A stretch of 64,000 nucleotides of DNA from Cytospora piceicola (Eukaryota > Ascomycota > Sordariomycetes > Diaporthales > Cytosporaceae), in contig JALQBC010000035.1 of the NCBI GenBank assembly GCA_023375675.1, forward strand, positions 372,001-436,000, read 5' to 3'. Made by a program: the position numbers and the translations under genes. The notes beneath the pieces are model-generated. The model was not told the DNA's origin and ran no database searches. It was given only the letters and a program-made list of their open reading frames with translations. Within the stretch, counting starts at the first letter, position 1, and every line of letters starts with the position of its first letter. Shown one piece after another: positions 24,900 through 38,300 of this stretch.

Positions 24900-27800
24900 G
24901 GTAATTAGCTTTAATTTCCGGATCTTAAAAGATCGAAAAGCGTAAAAGCGTTATCTTATTTACTTAGCCGGTATTATTACCTGTTTACTATAACTTACCG
25001 GTTATTTACCGTAGGAATTCTATATTATAGTTATATCGGGTTTAAATAACGTACTTAACGTACGTTTCCTAGATATATTTTTAGTAGTACTCCGAAACTA
25101 TACAGTTATTAAAGATATCTAGCTCTTACGTTATATTAAAGTAGCTATTACCGAATACTTTACCCGATACCGACTTTACGTTATAGATTACGATCTTACC
25201 TTTTTAAAGTACTCGATTAGCTATACTAACTAGTAGTAGCTTTATACCTTTTACTTTAAGTATTACTATAATAATTAAGATAAAAACGACTAACTTCGTC
25301 GTATTCGAAAGCGCCTTACGGAATATATCTATAAGGTATACTGCTTTAGTCGCTAGCTACGAAAGCCCGACGACGTTTATTTCCTTATTATTACATATAG
25401 CTAGTCCGGTAAAAACATTAAGTTTTATCGTAAATTCCGGTACTTTTATAACTTACGACGGTTAAGTTATACTTATAACTTCGAAGAACGTAAACCGATC
25501 TATTAATCTCTACGGAAACCTAAGTTCGAAGGCTTATTTTACGAAAGATAAAGGCTACTTCTCGAGGTAATACTCGGTTTAAGCTAAATAAAACGTAAAC
25601 GAAAGGTAATTATCTATAACGCTTTAAAAACTCCGTTCCTGTTAAAACACTAACCTTTTACCTATACTTTAGTCGAACCGGTAGTTTATATAATAAGAGA
25701 ACCCGAAAAGTTAAAAAGCCGAAAAACGATAGTCGAAACGGACAGAGAAGATAAAGGGACTACTTAAGACCTCGAACGATAATTAGAAATAACAAAAAGT
25801 ATATAACGTAGTAATTTAAAGGTTTTACCCTTATTTAAATTAATAACCGAAACTATCTGCTTACACGTTATATTATCTTTAATTGTTTTTATAATACTAC
25901 TATAAAAAAGGGATTTAGTTCTATAAGCTGCTTAAACTAATATACTTAACCGACCGGAAATTACTTTAGTATAAGCGAATCTACCGGGTAGTTTTAAAGA
26001 AGAACGTCGTATTAACGTTATAATCTCTATATTAAAAAACACCGAGGCGTTCCGACTACGCGAGTAAAGGATAGGTTTATAAGTACTATTATTTTATATA
26101 CTATTAGGTGATTTTCTTAATTTTTACTATACTACCTATAAACCGGTAGCTTACCTTAAAAATTCTCGTTAATATAGTTATACCGCTTAAAAAAGTAATA
26201 TATAACCTGCTAAAGACTATATATACTATATAGCCGGTAACGGTAAAAACCCCGGCGACGACTTAGATAATAGCTTAAATAATAACGACTTTATCTGTAA
26301 TCGTAACTAAGGCAGAAGCCTGTTTAATCGTTATTTTAACCGAAACGAAGGCCGAGATATATATAACTATAAACGTAAACTATCGATTAACGTTCTTTAA
26401 CTACTTACAGACCTATTATTTACTTAAGAGTTTAAAGAAAACACTTTCGGAAGATTTAAACTATATACTAGCTAAAATAATACCGAGGAGCTTATAAAAG
26501 TATCCTATATAAATAATAAGGTAACGGTATAGAAAAACCTGCTAACGTTTATTTAGCGTTATCGTATATATATCGCTAATATCGAAACTCGACGATAAAC
26601 CTTATATTAAAATCTCTTTACTTACCTTACCGGATTTACTTATTCGTAGTTTTAGAACATTTTATTAAACGAAGAAAGATTTAACCTAACTATTTACCCT
26701 AATATATAGATAAAGTAAAAAAAGTACTTTATTATAAATTTTAATATACCTTATAATATAGCCGACGGAATTCTAAATAGCTTTCGATATATATAACGTA
26801 ATACCCGAAATAATAAGAATATTTTAAACTTTACTTAGTATATCTATCGCTTTACCGTTTTAGCCGAGTAGCTAAATAGTTTTATCGTTCGAAATATATA
26901 AAACCGAATCGATAAACAGATAGTCGCCTATTACTTTAATCGCCTCGAGTATAACGTTAACTCCCGGGACTTCGAATATAAGCTTAAGGCTAAGTAAAAG
27001 ACTTAGTATATACTCGAAAAAAAGGCCGTGCTTATTTATATAGAACTACGATAGCTTATTATAGATAAACGTCGACTTAAGCTACTACGATACTAAGCTT
27101 AGCCTATCTATTCCCGGCTATAAAAAGCCGGCTTTTAACGACCGGTTTTATCGTTTAATCGTTTTAACTTTTAACAGTTTAAATAAGCCTTACTTTAAGC
27201 CTAAGTATTAAGATAGCCTTTATAGCTTAGCTTAAGCGATTATTAAAAGTTATTACCCGAGTAGTAAAAACAGCTAATTAAAATATAGAAAGCCGTTTAA
27301 GACTAATAGCAGGCTACTTATAACCTACTATTACTTAAGCTAACGTTATAGCTGTTAACTAATACTATAGACTAAAGTCCTTTTAAACGACGTTACTTAT
27401 AAAAGCGTTATAATTAGCTTAAGATCTTCTAACGTTTCGTTTATTAAGATAACGAAGGTAACGTAATAGTAAAAGACGCTTAACTTTTTAACGTAAACGA
27501 CGGTACTTTTTAATATAATATTGTCTGCGAAAAGGAGCTAATATAAAACGGCTTTTATCCGGTAAACGAAGAAATAACGTTTATTATAATAGATAAACTA
27601 CCGGACGATATTAGTAAACAGATAAGCTTAAAAAACGACTAACCTACCGACGAAGAAAGACCTTCGAATAATAAATATATAATAGTCGAAGACGTCGATA
27701 TATATAACTTTAATATAGAACTATCTGCTTCGAAACTACTAAATAACAGTATCTATTACGAAAGATATCTGTTTTATCCGGACGATCTCTATTATATCGA

Positions 27801-30800
27801 TTATAGTTACGTTTCCTTATTTAAAATACGTTTCTTTAAATACTATCGTTATTATAGTAGCGTTAAGACGTACTACGCTATAATAGGATAAGAAAGTCTT
27901 ATACTAAACCTTAATATACCGCTTTAAGTGTTGTTATATAAAGGTTATAGTTATACGTACGCTTATACTAAAGCGCGTAGTTCTTTAACCGGTTATACTT
28001 TTAATACTTACTATAATACCGGGGCTTCTAAATATACGATCTCTTAAGCGATATTAAACCTAATACCTAATATTAAGGTAAACTAAAAAGCCCGAGCTAA
28101 TCTTTAAAGGATAAGTAAAATAAGTACTTTTAGCTAAGCCGAGTTTAATATCTTTTACTAAACTAGCTTAAACGGTTCGCCTACTATTTTATCGGTAAAG
28201 ATAAGAGCGTAAGTGTTTAAACGTTTAAACACAGGACTATTAATAAGATAAGAATTTATAGTACTATATTAGGTGAATATCTTTAACTTAGTAGCTAGTA
28301 TATCGTTTAGTTACTTTAACGGTATACAAGTAAAGGTATTAGTTTTTATTAAAACCGCTTTACGTATTTATAAGGTAAAAGCCGCCTCTGCCGCTATAAT
28401 TCTACTACGATTAAGCCGTATTATACTTATTATTAAGCTACCTATAAGAAAACTAAATCTTTTTTATTTAAGCTAAAGTAAAAAGGTTAAGTAAATACCT
28501 TAATTAGCTAAGACTTTTACGACATAATAGCTATAAATTAATCGTTCTTTCCCTTAAAAATTAGTAAAAACACTTATTTAAGTATATTCGAACCTGTTTC
28601 CGAAGAATATATAAAACGTACAAGATAAAAGAGCATTATTTAAACCTTATTAGATTATAATTAATTACCTTTTTATTATTCCGAGCTATTTATATAAGAC
28701 GTAATTATTAACTTATCTTCTAAGTTTAACCTTATTAGTATATTAAATATTCTAAATAGTATCGAATAACCCGCTAGTATTAAAGAATTTATCCCGAATA
28801 AGCCGCCTTTAGATAAGATAGACGTAAGGATATATAAATATCTTTACCTAAATAGAAAACTTAGTATTACTTATATTAAAGACCTGTTTAAAATAAAGCT
28901 ATTAAACGACGTATACGTATACCGGTATTCGCTTAAGTTTATATCGAAGGTAGACTGTTTCGTATACGAGTTTATATACGTGTTTAAAGATACTTCGAAT
29001 ATTCGAGTATTTAAGAGTAAGTAGATACGAGTTCTTTTAGTCGAAGGCTAGTAAAATTAAAAGATATTATAGCGACCGTACTACTTTAGTAAGAAAAACT
29101 AGAAAATTATTAATAATATAATAAATAGTTTTTACGAATAAGGTCGTATCGAGTAGGTTACTTAGTCTACTTTATTCGGCTTACCTGTTTTCGTAGTATA
29201 GAAGATAGTAAAAGGTAAATATAAGGGACGTATAGTTATAAACTTCTATACCTTTAATAAAGTAACTATTCCCGATATATATCTACTACCTTTTTAGTTA
29301 AACGTTTTTAAGAATATCCGTAGTAAGTCCTTTTTTACTATTATCGATACAAGCTCGTTTTTCTATTAGTTTTAGGTATACTTACCGTATCGCAAACGGT
29401 TTATTTTAGTTAGTTACTACGGTTAAAAACGGCTAAAAGTCGTATCTATAAGATTCCGTAACTTACCGGCGTATATTTAACGGTATATAGACTATATATT
29501 CCGGCCGTTTAAGCATTTTACTATTACGTTTATCGATAATATTATCGTCTTCTTTAATATTACCGAGGAGTATATAAAGTATTTAAAGTAGCTGTTTATA
29601 CTGTTTATAAAGCGTTATATATTCTTATTAGCTAAGAAATCTTTTATCGGATATCCTTTAATAGAATTACTCGGATTTAAAGTTAACGGACTAAATATAT
29701 ATAATATCTTAGACCGAGTAAAGACTATTACTTAGCTATAGTTCTTTACTACGTTATAGTAACTCGAGAAGTTTATTAGCCTTATAGGTTATTTTCGTTA
29801 TCTCGTACTACAGTATATTAAACGTATCGATCTGTTATAGAGACGGAAGACTTAAATACTTATTAAAAGATAAGAAAATAAGAAACTTTCGAAGGGTAAC
29901 GCCCGGAAGAACTATACTTATCAGACCTCCTTCGAGCCTACTCGAGAAAAAGTATACTTTTTTAACGATTTTAAGTCGGCCTTAATAGGTAAAAACGCCT
30001 TATTTTATTAAAACCCGGATAAGCCGTTATTTATCTAATTAGATACCTTAAAAGAAGTTAGATTTTTAAGTATCGTCTTCTAGCTAAGTAATAATTTTAA
30101 ATAAAACCGGAAGTTACTTATACCTCGTACTTAGATTCGTCCCTTATAATATTTAAGTAAAACTATTAATACGGCTAAACGTAAATACTAGCTAACCGAA
30201 CTCGAGGTTACCTATTTAGTATAGCTAGTTTATAAACTCTATACGGTTATTAGTTTAAACTATAAATAACCTATATATATTCTTATAGACTACACTACTA
30301 TTATCGGTATCGTTAAGTAAACGTCCTTCGATATAGTAAATAAAACTAAAATAAATATAAAGTTTATTTTTACGTTAAAGTACTTAAGCTAGTATAGTTT
30401 AAACGTTTATTATATTCTAAAGGTAACTAACGTATTAACAGATATTATCTTTAAGCTACCGACGAGTTAATAGCCTATAAAAGATAATAACGTACTCGGT
30501 AAATTATAGGAAAACACTGTTTTATATAGTATATCTGAGATTTCTATTAACTAAACGTTTAAAGATCGTATTATCGTAAGATATTAAGAATACGTTAGTT
30601 AAACTAATATTATCTAATAACTATAAAGTAATTAGATAAAAGTAAATATACCGTTTAAGTTAAATACAGACGGACTCCTATATCTCGTAAAGTTATTAAA
30701 TAAACGACGTCTTTATATCTTAGTATAAGTAACTACAGATCTTATCGTTAAAGCTTATAACGTTAAACACTACTTCGATAAAGACAGAGTTTAATATAAC

Positions 30801-32300
30801 CTTACCGACCGGTTTATAATTAAGAATTACTATCGGAAGATCTTCGAATATATTAAGAATTATCCGGTTTATACAATAAATCGTAGTAAAAACTAATAGC
30901 TATTAAGGGAGATATAGCCTATTCTCTTACCGCTAATCCCGTTTTATACTATTACTATAGACTTTATAACGGCTTTACCCGACGTTTTAGCCGCTAATAC
31001 TTTATAGGCAATCTTTAAAATACCTTTCTTTAACGCCTTTCTCTCGGTTACAAATAAGTATAGTAAAGCGACTATCGTTATCTTTAATAATACCGTATAT
31101 ACAGCCGCAGATTAGGTATACATACTATTATATATATTATATCTATATAACTAAGGTATTTTATAGCGTATTATCTTTAATAAAAATTCTAAGTTCTTCT
31201 CGGACTTTTAATAAAGCCTATAGTCCGGTTTAGATATTAAGCTAGCTTATTTAACCGTTTAGTACCTATAGACCGACGGCTAGTCTAAAAATAAAAATAA
31301 GATAGTAAAATTAGCAGTCTAAATATTCGCTATAACGTATCCTGAAGTCGAATAGACCGATATTATCCTAGTACTATAGTTTAACCTAAATAACACTTAT
31401 AATAAAACTACGAAATACTCCGCTAACTAGCTTTTATACGGATTTAATCTTACCGGAATAAGCTAGCTAAGAAAAAGTATTTTAACGTTAGCTTAAGATA
31501 TATTTTAAAAAGAAGCGTAACTTACGATCGCCGAAGCCTAAATAGCCGTAAAACTATAATATAATAAAAAGCATTATTAGTATAAGTTTACTTTAAGTAA
31601 CTAGGTTTTTATCGAACTCTACTATAGTTATACGCTACTTAGGAATTTAGCCCGAAAGTATTCTTAATAGCGTATAAAACCGTTTTAAGTTATACGTAAG
31701 GTAGGTAAACTAGTATATAAGCTTAAAATAGCTTTATATATAAATATTTACTTAATATTATCTATAATTTATCTGTCTTTAAGTAAGCTGTTATAGTCTA
31801 ACCTATATAAGCGAAATTTACTAGTCGTAAAGCTTATAAAAGTAGATAATAATAAGGTATAAAGGTATAACGAGGCTTTTAAATATTATAAGTTATAGCG
31901 TATTATAGCTAAACGTAAGCGGAAATATAGTTATAGGTAGTTATACGTTAAGTATTTTATAAAATAAACCGATTACTTTAGCTATTTTAACGTATAGATA
32001 TCGCGAAATACTTTAAATACCGATAAAATAATTTAAGAATTCGAGATAAAACAAGAAAAGATAGAAAAGCTATACGTTTAGTTAGTAATAAGAAAGGAAC
32101 CGCCTATAAGGTAACCGAAACCCGGAAAAATAGTTATTTAAATACCGTAGCCTCGGCTAAAAAAAAGACTACTTAATAAACGACTAGTAGATCGGCTAGT
32201 AACGCCGGCGCTAAAGCCGAAAAGTAATATTCGACGTTTATAAAGGGTTGCCGGGTAATAAAGGTTAAATACGTCCGCGTTAATACTAGGTAACGAACGA
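24900..32300 (+). pseudogene. element B gag-pol, destroyed by RIP
   Basis: Reading through RIP stops shows gag-like sequence from about 24.9 kb. A retropepsin motif NTGAS lies at 28015-28029, where Asp of DTGAS has become Asn. The RT active site reads FIDNIIVFF at about 29529-29555, with the second Asp of YxDD changed to Asn by the same mechanism. The RT thumb and RNase H region runs about 29.6-30.45 kb. Integrase zinc-binding and core regions lie about 30.78-31.75 kb (TITIDFITALPD, then YLQTDGQS). A remnant 67-codon ATG frame at 28273-28476 is an unmutated stretch of this pol and not a gene. The protein is non-functional. Confidence 0.83.
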
Positions 32301-32329
32301 TAATAAAAAAACCTGTTTACCGACCGACT

Positions 32330-34500
32330 ATTAACTTGAATTTCCTTTTTTATACTATTTACTACTTTTCTCTGTTTTATTTTTTTTATTAAAGCTTACC
32401 TTTAAAATACTATATCGTTAGCTTAACTATTATATAAAGTATTCTGCTTAAGAACTTACCTTAAAGTTACTGTCTATTCGCTATTTTATATAATTTAGAA
32501 TTATTATATCGAACTCGTCTTATATTTACCGTTAAGTACGTATACTAAACTAAAAAACCTATATAAAACATTAACGGCCGAATATTTTATAAGTATTTTA
32601 AAATACTAGAGTTTTACTTAATACTATACTTTACCCTTTATAACCTTAATCGTCTATACTTATAGAAAAGCTGTATAAAAAAATACTCGATAAAGGTCTA
32701 TAAGGCCTTACGTCGGGATATATTAAACCTTAACAGATATAGATAGGGACTTTACCTGTATAAAAGAGAATCGGCGGTATTTATTAAGACGTCTGCTACT
32801 AATACCCGATTTAATACCTACCTATATCGCCGTACGGCTAAACAGATATATTTTCGATAAAAAGTAATCGATAAGGGATATATTAACCTTACCGACCGAA
32901 AAGTAGAGTTTAATATATATATACTGTCTTTAAAGCTTTTAATATACCCGATTAGCCGTAAGGTTATCTATCGTAAAGCTTAACGATACCTTAGTTAATA
33001 TCCTATCCTTATATAGATTAACCGCGATAGTACGTTATACTACGGATAAAAGCTTTATCTTAATACGTAAAATAACTATATAGGCTAGGCGATAGATTTA
33101 CTTATAAACAGATATAAGAAAACTAACTTAGTATATTTATTAGATTCTTTTATAATATTAGCTTAAAAAGGTTTAAACCTATTCGCTTACAGTCTTTTTA
33201 TACCTTCGTTTACTTTATCTTATAGGCGTAATAAATATATCTGCTATAATAAAAAGGGCTAATTCGCTTAAAACGTAAGTAATCTTACTATTAATAAAAC
33301 AGACTTAGTTACGATATAATACGTTATTATAAGCCTATAGTTTTTAAGCACTAAGCTTATAAATACCGGTTACGCTATTATAAAGGAATAGTAAAAGACT
33401 AAGAAGAAATATTATAGCTTTATATCCGATATTATTACCTACGCCGAGGTCGTTATAAACGCCCTTAAAGAGCTTAAAGCGTAGCTAACTTCCGGACGCT
33501 TATTATAGAACTTATAGTTATTAAGCCGAAGAGGCTTATCTACCGTTCTTATCCTTATAAAAGACGATATTAAAGAAAAACTAGTATACAGCCTTCGGTT
33601 TAACCTTATTAAAAACTCCTTTATAAGTAGAAAGCGTCGCGTTACCGATAACGGTTCGTTTATTATAGTTTATAAATCGGATAAGTTTAAGATAAATTCG
33701 CCTTTTATAAAGCGTAAACGTTCGATATACCTCGTTATCGTTATCGACGATATATATAAGAACGATAAGCTTAGCACGTCCGCTTAGTTTAATACTACTA
33801 CGTTTACTATACGCGTTATCGAGGCGGGCTATAAGCCCGAGACTAACGTTTACGTTTAGATAAACGGCTAAAAGCTTTACGTCGTTTTACTACTTAACGT
33901 AATTAATACTAATATTATAATATTATATAGTACCGTCGTATAGGTAGTAAACTTTATCCGCCGTGTTTAAGGACTCGATAAAAAGTCGTGTATATAATAC
34001 TTTAGCGTTATCTTCGTATTTAAACACTTCCTCCGTTACCGAATAAACTTCGGTTTTATTAAAACTAAGTTTTAAAAGAGCGGCGATATTAACTAAGCGG
34101 GCACTCGCTATAAATAAAAACGTCTTTATATAGATAACCTCGGTTATACGTCTACCGAAATATTTAAACGCCGCCTATACGGTATAAATTCGTACCTTAA
34201 GGCTTATAGTATAATTAAGGCTATAGCTTTAACGTTTAACGAGGTCGCGACGTTAACTAAAAACGTCTTTAACGAGAATATAAAGGCGCTGTTCGGTCTG
34301 TTATCCCTTTTAGCTAAAAAGGAGTTAAAACTCCGTTAAGTTCTTTAAGAATATATTTCGTTTAGTTATCGTTTAGTCGTTATTTTATAGTTATTCTTAC
34401 GTTCGTTATTTTATATCTGTAAGTCTACGGGCTTTTTCGTAGTATCGACTATATACGTAGGTAAACCGACGCCGTATAGTAAGTACTTAAAGATAAAAAC
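32330..34500 (+). pseudogene. element B extra frame downstream of integrase (unknown function)
   Basis: Past the integrase, a single frame remains low in stops from about 32.58 kb (possibly 32.33) to about 34.4 kb. Translated through RIP stops it has basic, helical stretches (YKALRRDILNLNRYR, then YKRESAVFIKTSATNTRFNT) and later VIVIDDIYKNDKL and EAGYKPETNVYVQING. I do not recognise the family; env-like, second gag or accessory protein are all possible. The start and end are approximate. Confidence 0.5.
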
Positions 34501-34901
34501 GGTTATTATCTTTCTTTTTTCTATTCGTTTAGCGATGTTAGTAGTATATATAGGTCTACTAATGCCGTAAGGTAAGTGCTTAAGGATAAAAACTACTTTT
34601 ATCTTTTTTTTTTATAGTTAACCGTACTTTTTTTTTAACTATACCTTATATTTCTATAAGCTTTTATTTCTTTTATTATATACATTACTATAGTTTACCT
34701 AAGCCTCCGCCGGTTTTTTCGTTATATTATAATTTAAATACCGTTATTACCTAAATATAGTACTCCTTTTATAAATTAGTAACAGTTCTTCTTTTTATCC
34801 TATAAATATAACTACCTTTATACTATAAACTTACTATTAATCTAATTACGACTATAATACCTGTATTCCCGTAGACGAGGATTTTTTCTTCCGAGGGTAA
34901 T

Positions 34902-35139
34902 TATTATATACCTACCGGTAGGTTCGTAGTAAACCTACTTATAAACGTACTTACGAATTTACTATATATTTACCGGTAATTCGGACGGTTAAACGTACGG
35001 TGATTATATAGTGAACTTAAGGTAAGTTTACAGTAGGTTCGTAGGTCTATATATAGTTTATAGAAGTACTCGGTTATATAGAGAGAGAAAGAGAGAATCT
35101 ATCTTTATTATACACTACTATACCGTACCGTTACTATTA
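34902..35139 (+). repeat. 3' LTR of element B (238 bp)
   Basis: Same length as the 5' LTR and followed by AAACC at 35140-35144. It retains several TG/CA dinucleotides (GTGATTATATAGTGAAC) that are TA in the 5' copy. Confidence 0.93.
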
Positions 35140-35144
35140 AAACC
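35140..35144. repeat. target-site duplication of element B, right copy (AAACC)
   Basis: Matches 24536-24540. Confidence 0.9.
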
Positions 35145-38100
35145 GCGTTTATATTCTTTATATAAAGCGAAGATAAACCCGAAGCTACCGTTAATAACCC
35201 TTTACTATCCCTTTTCGATATAATAACGTTTAAATAAAGCTTTATACGCGATTAAGTTAACGCCTTTTATATAAGAAATCCTACCCTTAAAAATGTTTAA
35301 TATATAAAGTATATAAACTTCGGAGCTATTTTTAAAGAAAAGTCTAAAGATAAGACACTTACTTCTTATAATAAGCCGTTTAAGAATATACTTAATTAAC
35401 CTATAGCGAATATCGATATTAATTTTAAAAAAAAGCAGGAATTCGAAAAAGTAGTAAACTCCGAAAGAAGAGTTATACTTTTAAGGTAATCTTATACTTA
35501 TAGTTATATTGTTTTCGTTAACTAAAGATAGTTAAAGCTACTTACTAACTATATAAATAATACCTTTAACAGGCTAGGTAACGACGTTTAAAAACAATTT
35601 CGTATAAATTTATAACTACTTACCCGACCTTTCGAAGTATTATCGTTTATTATTAAGTATACCTATACTATCGTTAACCGTTAAGTCGTTTTCCTTTAAG
35701 TAATTATTCTTATTACCGTAATTATATAACCTCTTTAATACTTTTAAAACACTACTTAATAAGTATAATAGCTATTTAATATACTTAATTATAAAATTAA
35801 CGTTATATTTAACACGTAGTATATACGGCTTTATGTTAACTTAGACCGGTTACGATTCTATTACGATAAGTAAGTATAAGAAAACCTTTAATAAATAAAA
35901 GTTCTTAACTTTTAAACCGAAATCGGCTAAATTTAAAACCGGTACTTTAAAGCTGCTTATCTCGAGCTTAACGCCTTTTTTTTTATCGACTAGCTTAATT
36001 TTATAAATTAGGTAAACCGGTTAAACGAACTCTACCTTATAAGTTATACTAATATTATTTTAAAACTTATATATAATATTACCGACAGTTATATTATTAA
36101 ACCTTATATAGTTAACCTTTAACTACCGGTAAATATAACTTAACTTTTAGCCTGTATAATCTTCGACTTAGCGGAACAGTATCTTACTATACTTTTAAAC
36201 TTAACTTCTTATAAATATAAGTTTTAAAACTTAGTGTTAATAAAACTCTTTACTTAAAAGCTTTATATTATCTTAATTCCTATCGGATCTTAATAAGTTA
36301 ACGTTATAGATTTAGATTAAAACTTAGTCTTTATTCTACTTATATAATAGCTATAGATTATTAGTATAGCAGATATACGTATTATTATCGATATAGCACT
36401 TTTAGTTAGATTAAACTTCGTATTTAATATCGTCGTCCTTATAGCCTTATACAGAGTCCTTAAAAATTATAAATCTGTTTAAAACCTTTTTATTAATAAG
36501 TTATATTCCTTTATCTCCGAAGTTTATAAAAAAAAAAAAGAAAACTAAGCTTACCGAGTTATAGCTATTTTTACCGTTTACCTTCGTAGCTTAAAAGCTA
36601 CTACTAAATCCGACTTTTAAGACTAAATTATAATATATAAGGCTTAGCTTCTTTAAGCAGGTAAGTTTTTAGCTTAAACTCCGCTAAGGTTTAATAAAAA
36701 AACAAAGACTATCGAAGCCGGCGAGTTTAATTAGACTTATTAGAAGTATATCGGTCGTTAGGTAAGTTAGTAAATCGATATATTAAATATACTTTTTAAG
36801 ATTATTATAAGAACTACCTAATAAATAGGAGTTCGCGTAGACCCGGATAGCGATATATACTAAATTAGCCTTCTTTACTTTATAGTTCGACTTTTTTAAG
36901 TTCTTAACTAGCTTAAAAACGTCTTTAGCTGTCTTTACGTTTTACCTAAGATACCGCCGTACTTTTAACGTATAAGATTAGTTGAAGTATTTATATATAC
37001 GTTATAAAAGGTATAAAAGTTTTTAAAGCTTTTAGTTATAATATCTTATATTATCGACTTTATTATAATTAAGTGCCGTATTAAAAGTCTTAAAAGGTAT
37101 AATGTTTATCGTTAACAGAGAATATACTAGTAGTTCTATAAACTTACCGATACTCTTATTATACTAAACGCTTTTAAGCTATTCCCTTTTCTCGATTAGG
37201 TCCGTATACTTGTACTTAATAAACTAGTTTATAATATAAACCTCGAGATTCTTTAAAATATCGAATTTCCCTCTTAACAGATAGATAAGTAAAACAAGCT
37301 AATTCCTTAAACTACTTATAAGTATAATATTCAGATAGTATATTTTGCTTATATATATACGACGAAGATTTTATAATTCGACGATAGCTAGCTCGACTAC
37401 TTCTTTAACTTTTTAAAGCTTTTATTTAATAAGGGATTTATATAGGGTTATACGGGATCCGGGAAATCTTATATTTAAAACATAGTCTATAGTATTATAT
37501 AAGACTCCTTAGTTAACTCCGAATTATTAAAGAAGTTTTATATAGAATAAAAGGCGATAACACGAGCTTTACGCTTTTAATTTATAATTTAAAATAAAAT
37601 TACTATAAAGCTTATAGTTAGCTTTCCGTTCGATATTTAAAATATAACGTAGCCTTAACTCCTTAAAGGTATTAAGATAATCTAAGACAAACTATAGTAG
37701 CTATAGATAGGTAAGTAAGGCGTATCGAATAAAGTCGATACCTTAATTAAGATAATTTATAATATTATTGTCTTTTTTAAGCTTTTCTATAAACTAAATA
37801 TTATAGTTCTATAGCCTTTTATAGATATAATTAACCTTAAACCGTTTACGGTTAAGGATGTTCTTTAAACTATTTTCCTTACTATTCGTAGTATCTATAT
37901 CTAAAACCTTATTCCTTATACCTAAAACTTTATATAACACGATTTCTACAATACTGTTATACTTATAGGTTTAAAATATATATATCTTAAAAATCTTCTT
38001 AATAAATACGAAGCTCTTTTTAACCTTAATTACTAACGTTAGTAGTTTAAACGTATAGAACATCTTAAAAACTAAATACACTTTATAAAATACGCCTTTT

Positions 38101-38187
38101 TTTATATCGATAATAAGTTTATAAACTTTAACGTCTTCTATAATATAATTAACCTTATAACTAATAATATTATAAACACATCCCCCG

Positions 38188-38300
38188 AAGCTTCTTTAGC
38201 TTAAACTCTAGCTTAAGCTTTAGCTTAAGTTTTAGCTTAGGCCTCTTTATCTTAAGCTTCCCTAGCTAAAGCTTCTTTATTTTAAGTTCTTCCGATAAAG
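38188..38300 (+). repeat. AGCTTAAGCTT-type repeat inside element A ORF2
   Basis: Seven to eight imperfect units of (A/T)TAGCTTAAGCTT-like sequence. In the ORF2 frame they read as alternating SLA and QA residues after restoring Gln at TAA. Confidence 0.7.

Larger units (their letters stand above)
24541..35139 (+). mobile_element. element B: complete RIP-mutated Ty3/gypsy LTR retrotransposon nested in element A
   Basis: It has 238 bp LTRs at both ends, a 5 bp AAACC duplication, and a gag-pol in the same strand orientation as A. Length is 10.6 kb. It inserted inside ORF2 of element A, so it arrived after A. RT and integrase read-through differ clearly from those of A, so B belongs to a different Ty3/gypsy family. 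After the integrase there is a further open frame of several hundred codons. RIP composition is like that of A. Confidence 0.93.

Noticed and set aside
28273..28476. 67-codon ATG frame inside the RIP block
   Set aside because: It is a chance stop-free stretch within the decayed pol of element B, not a gene.
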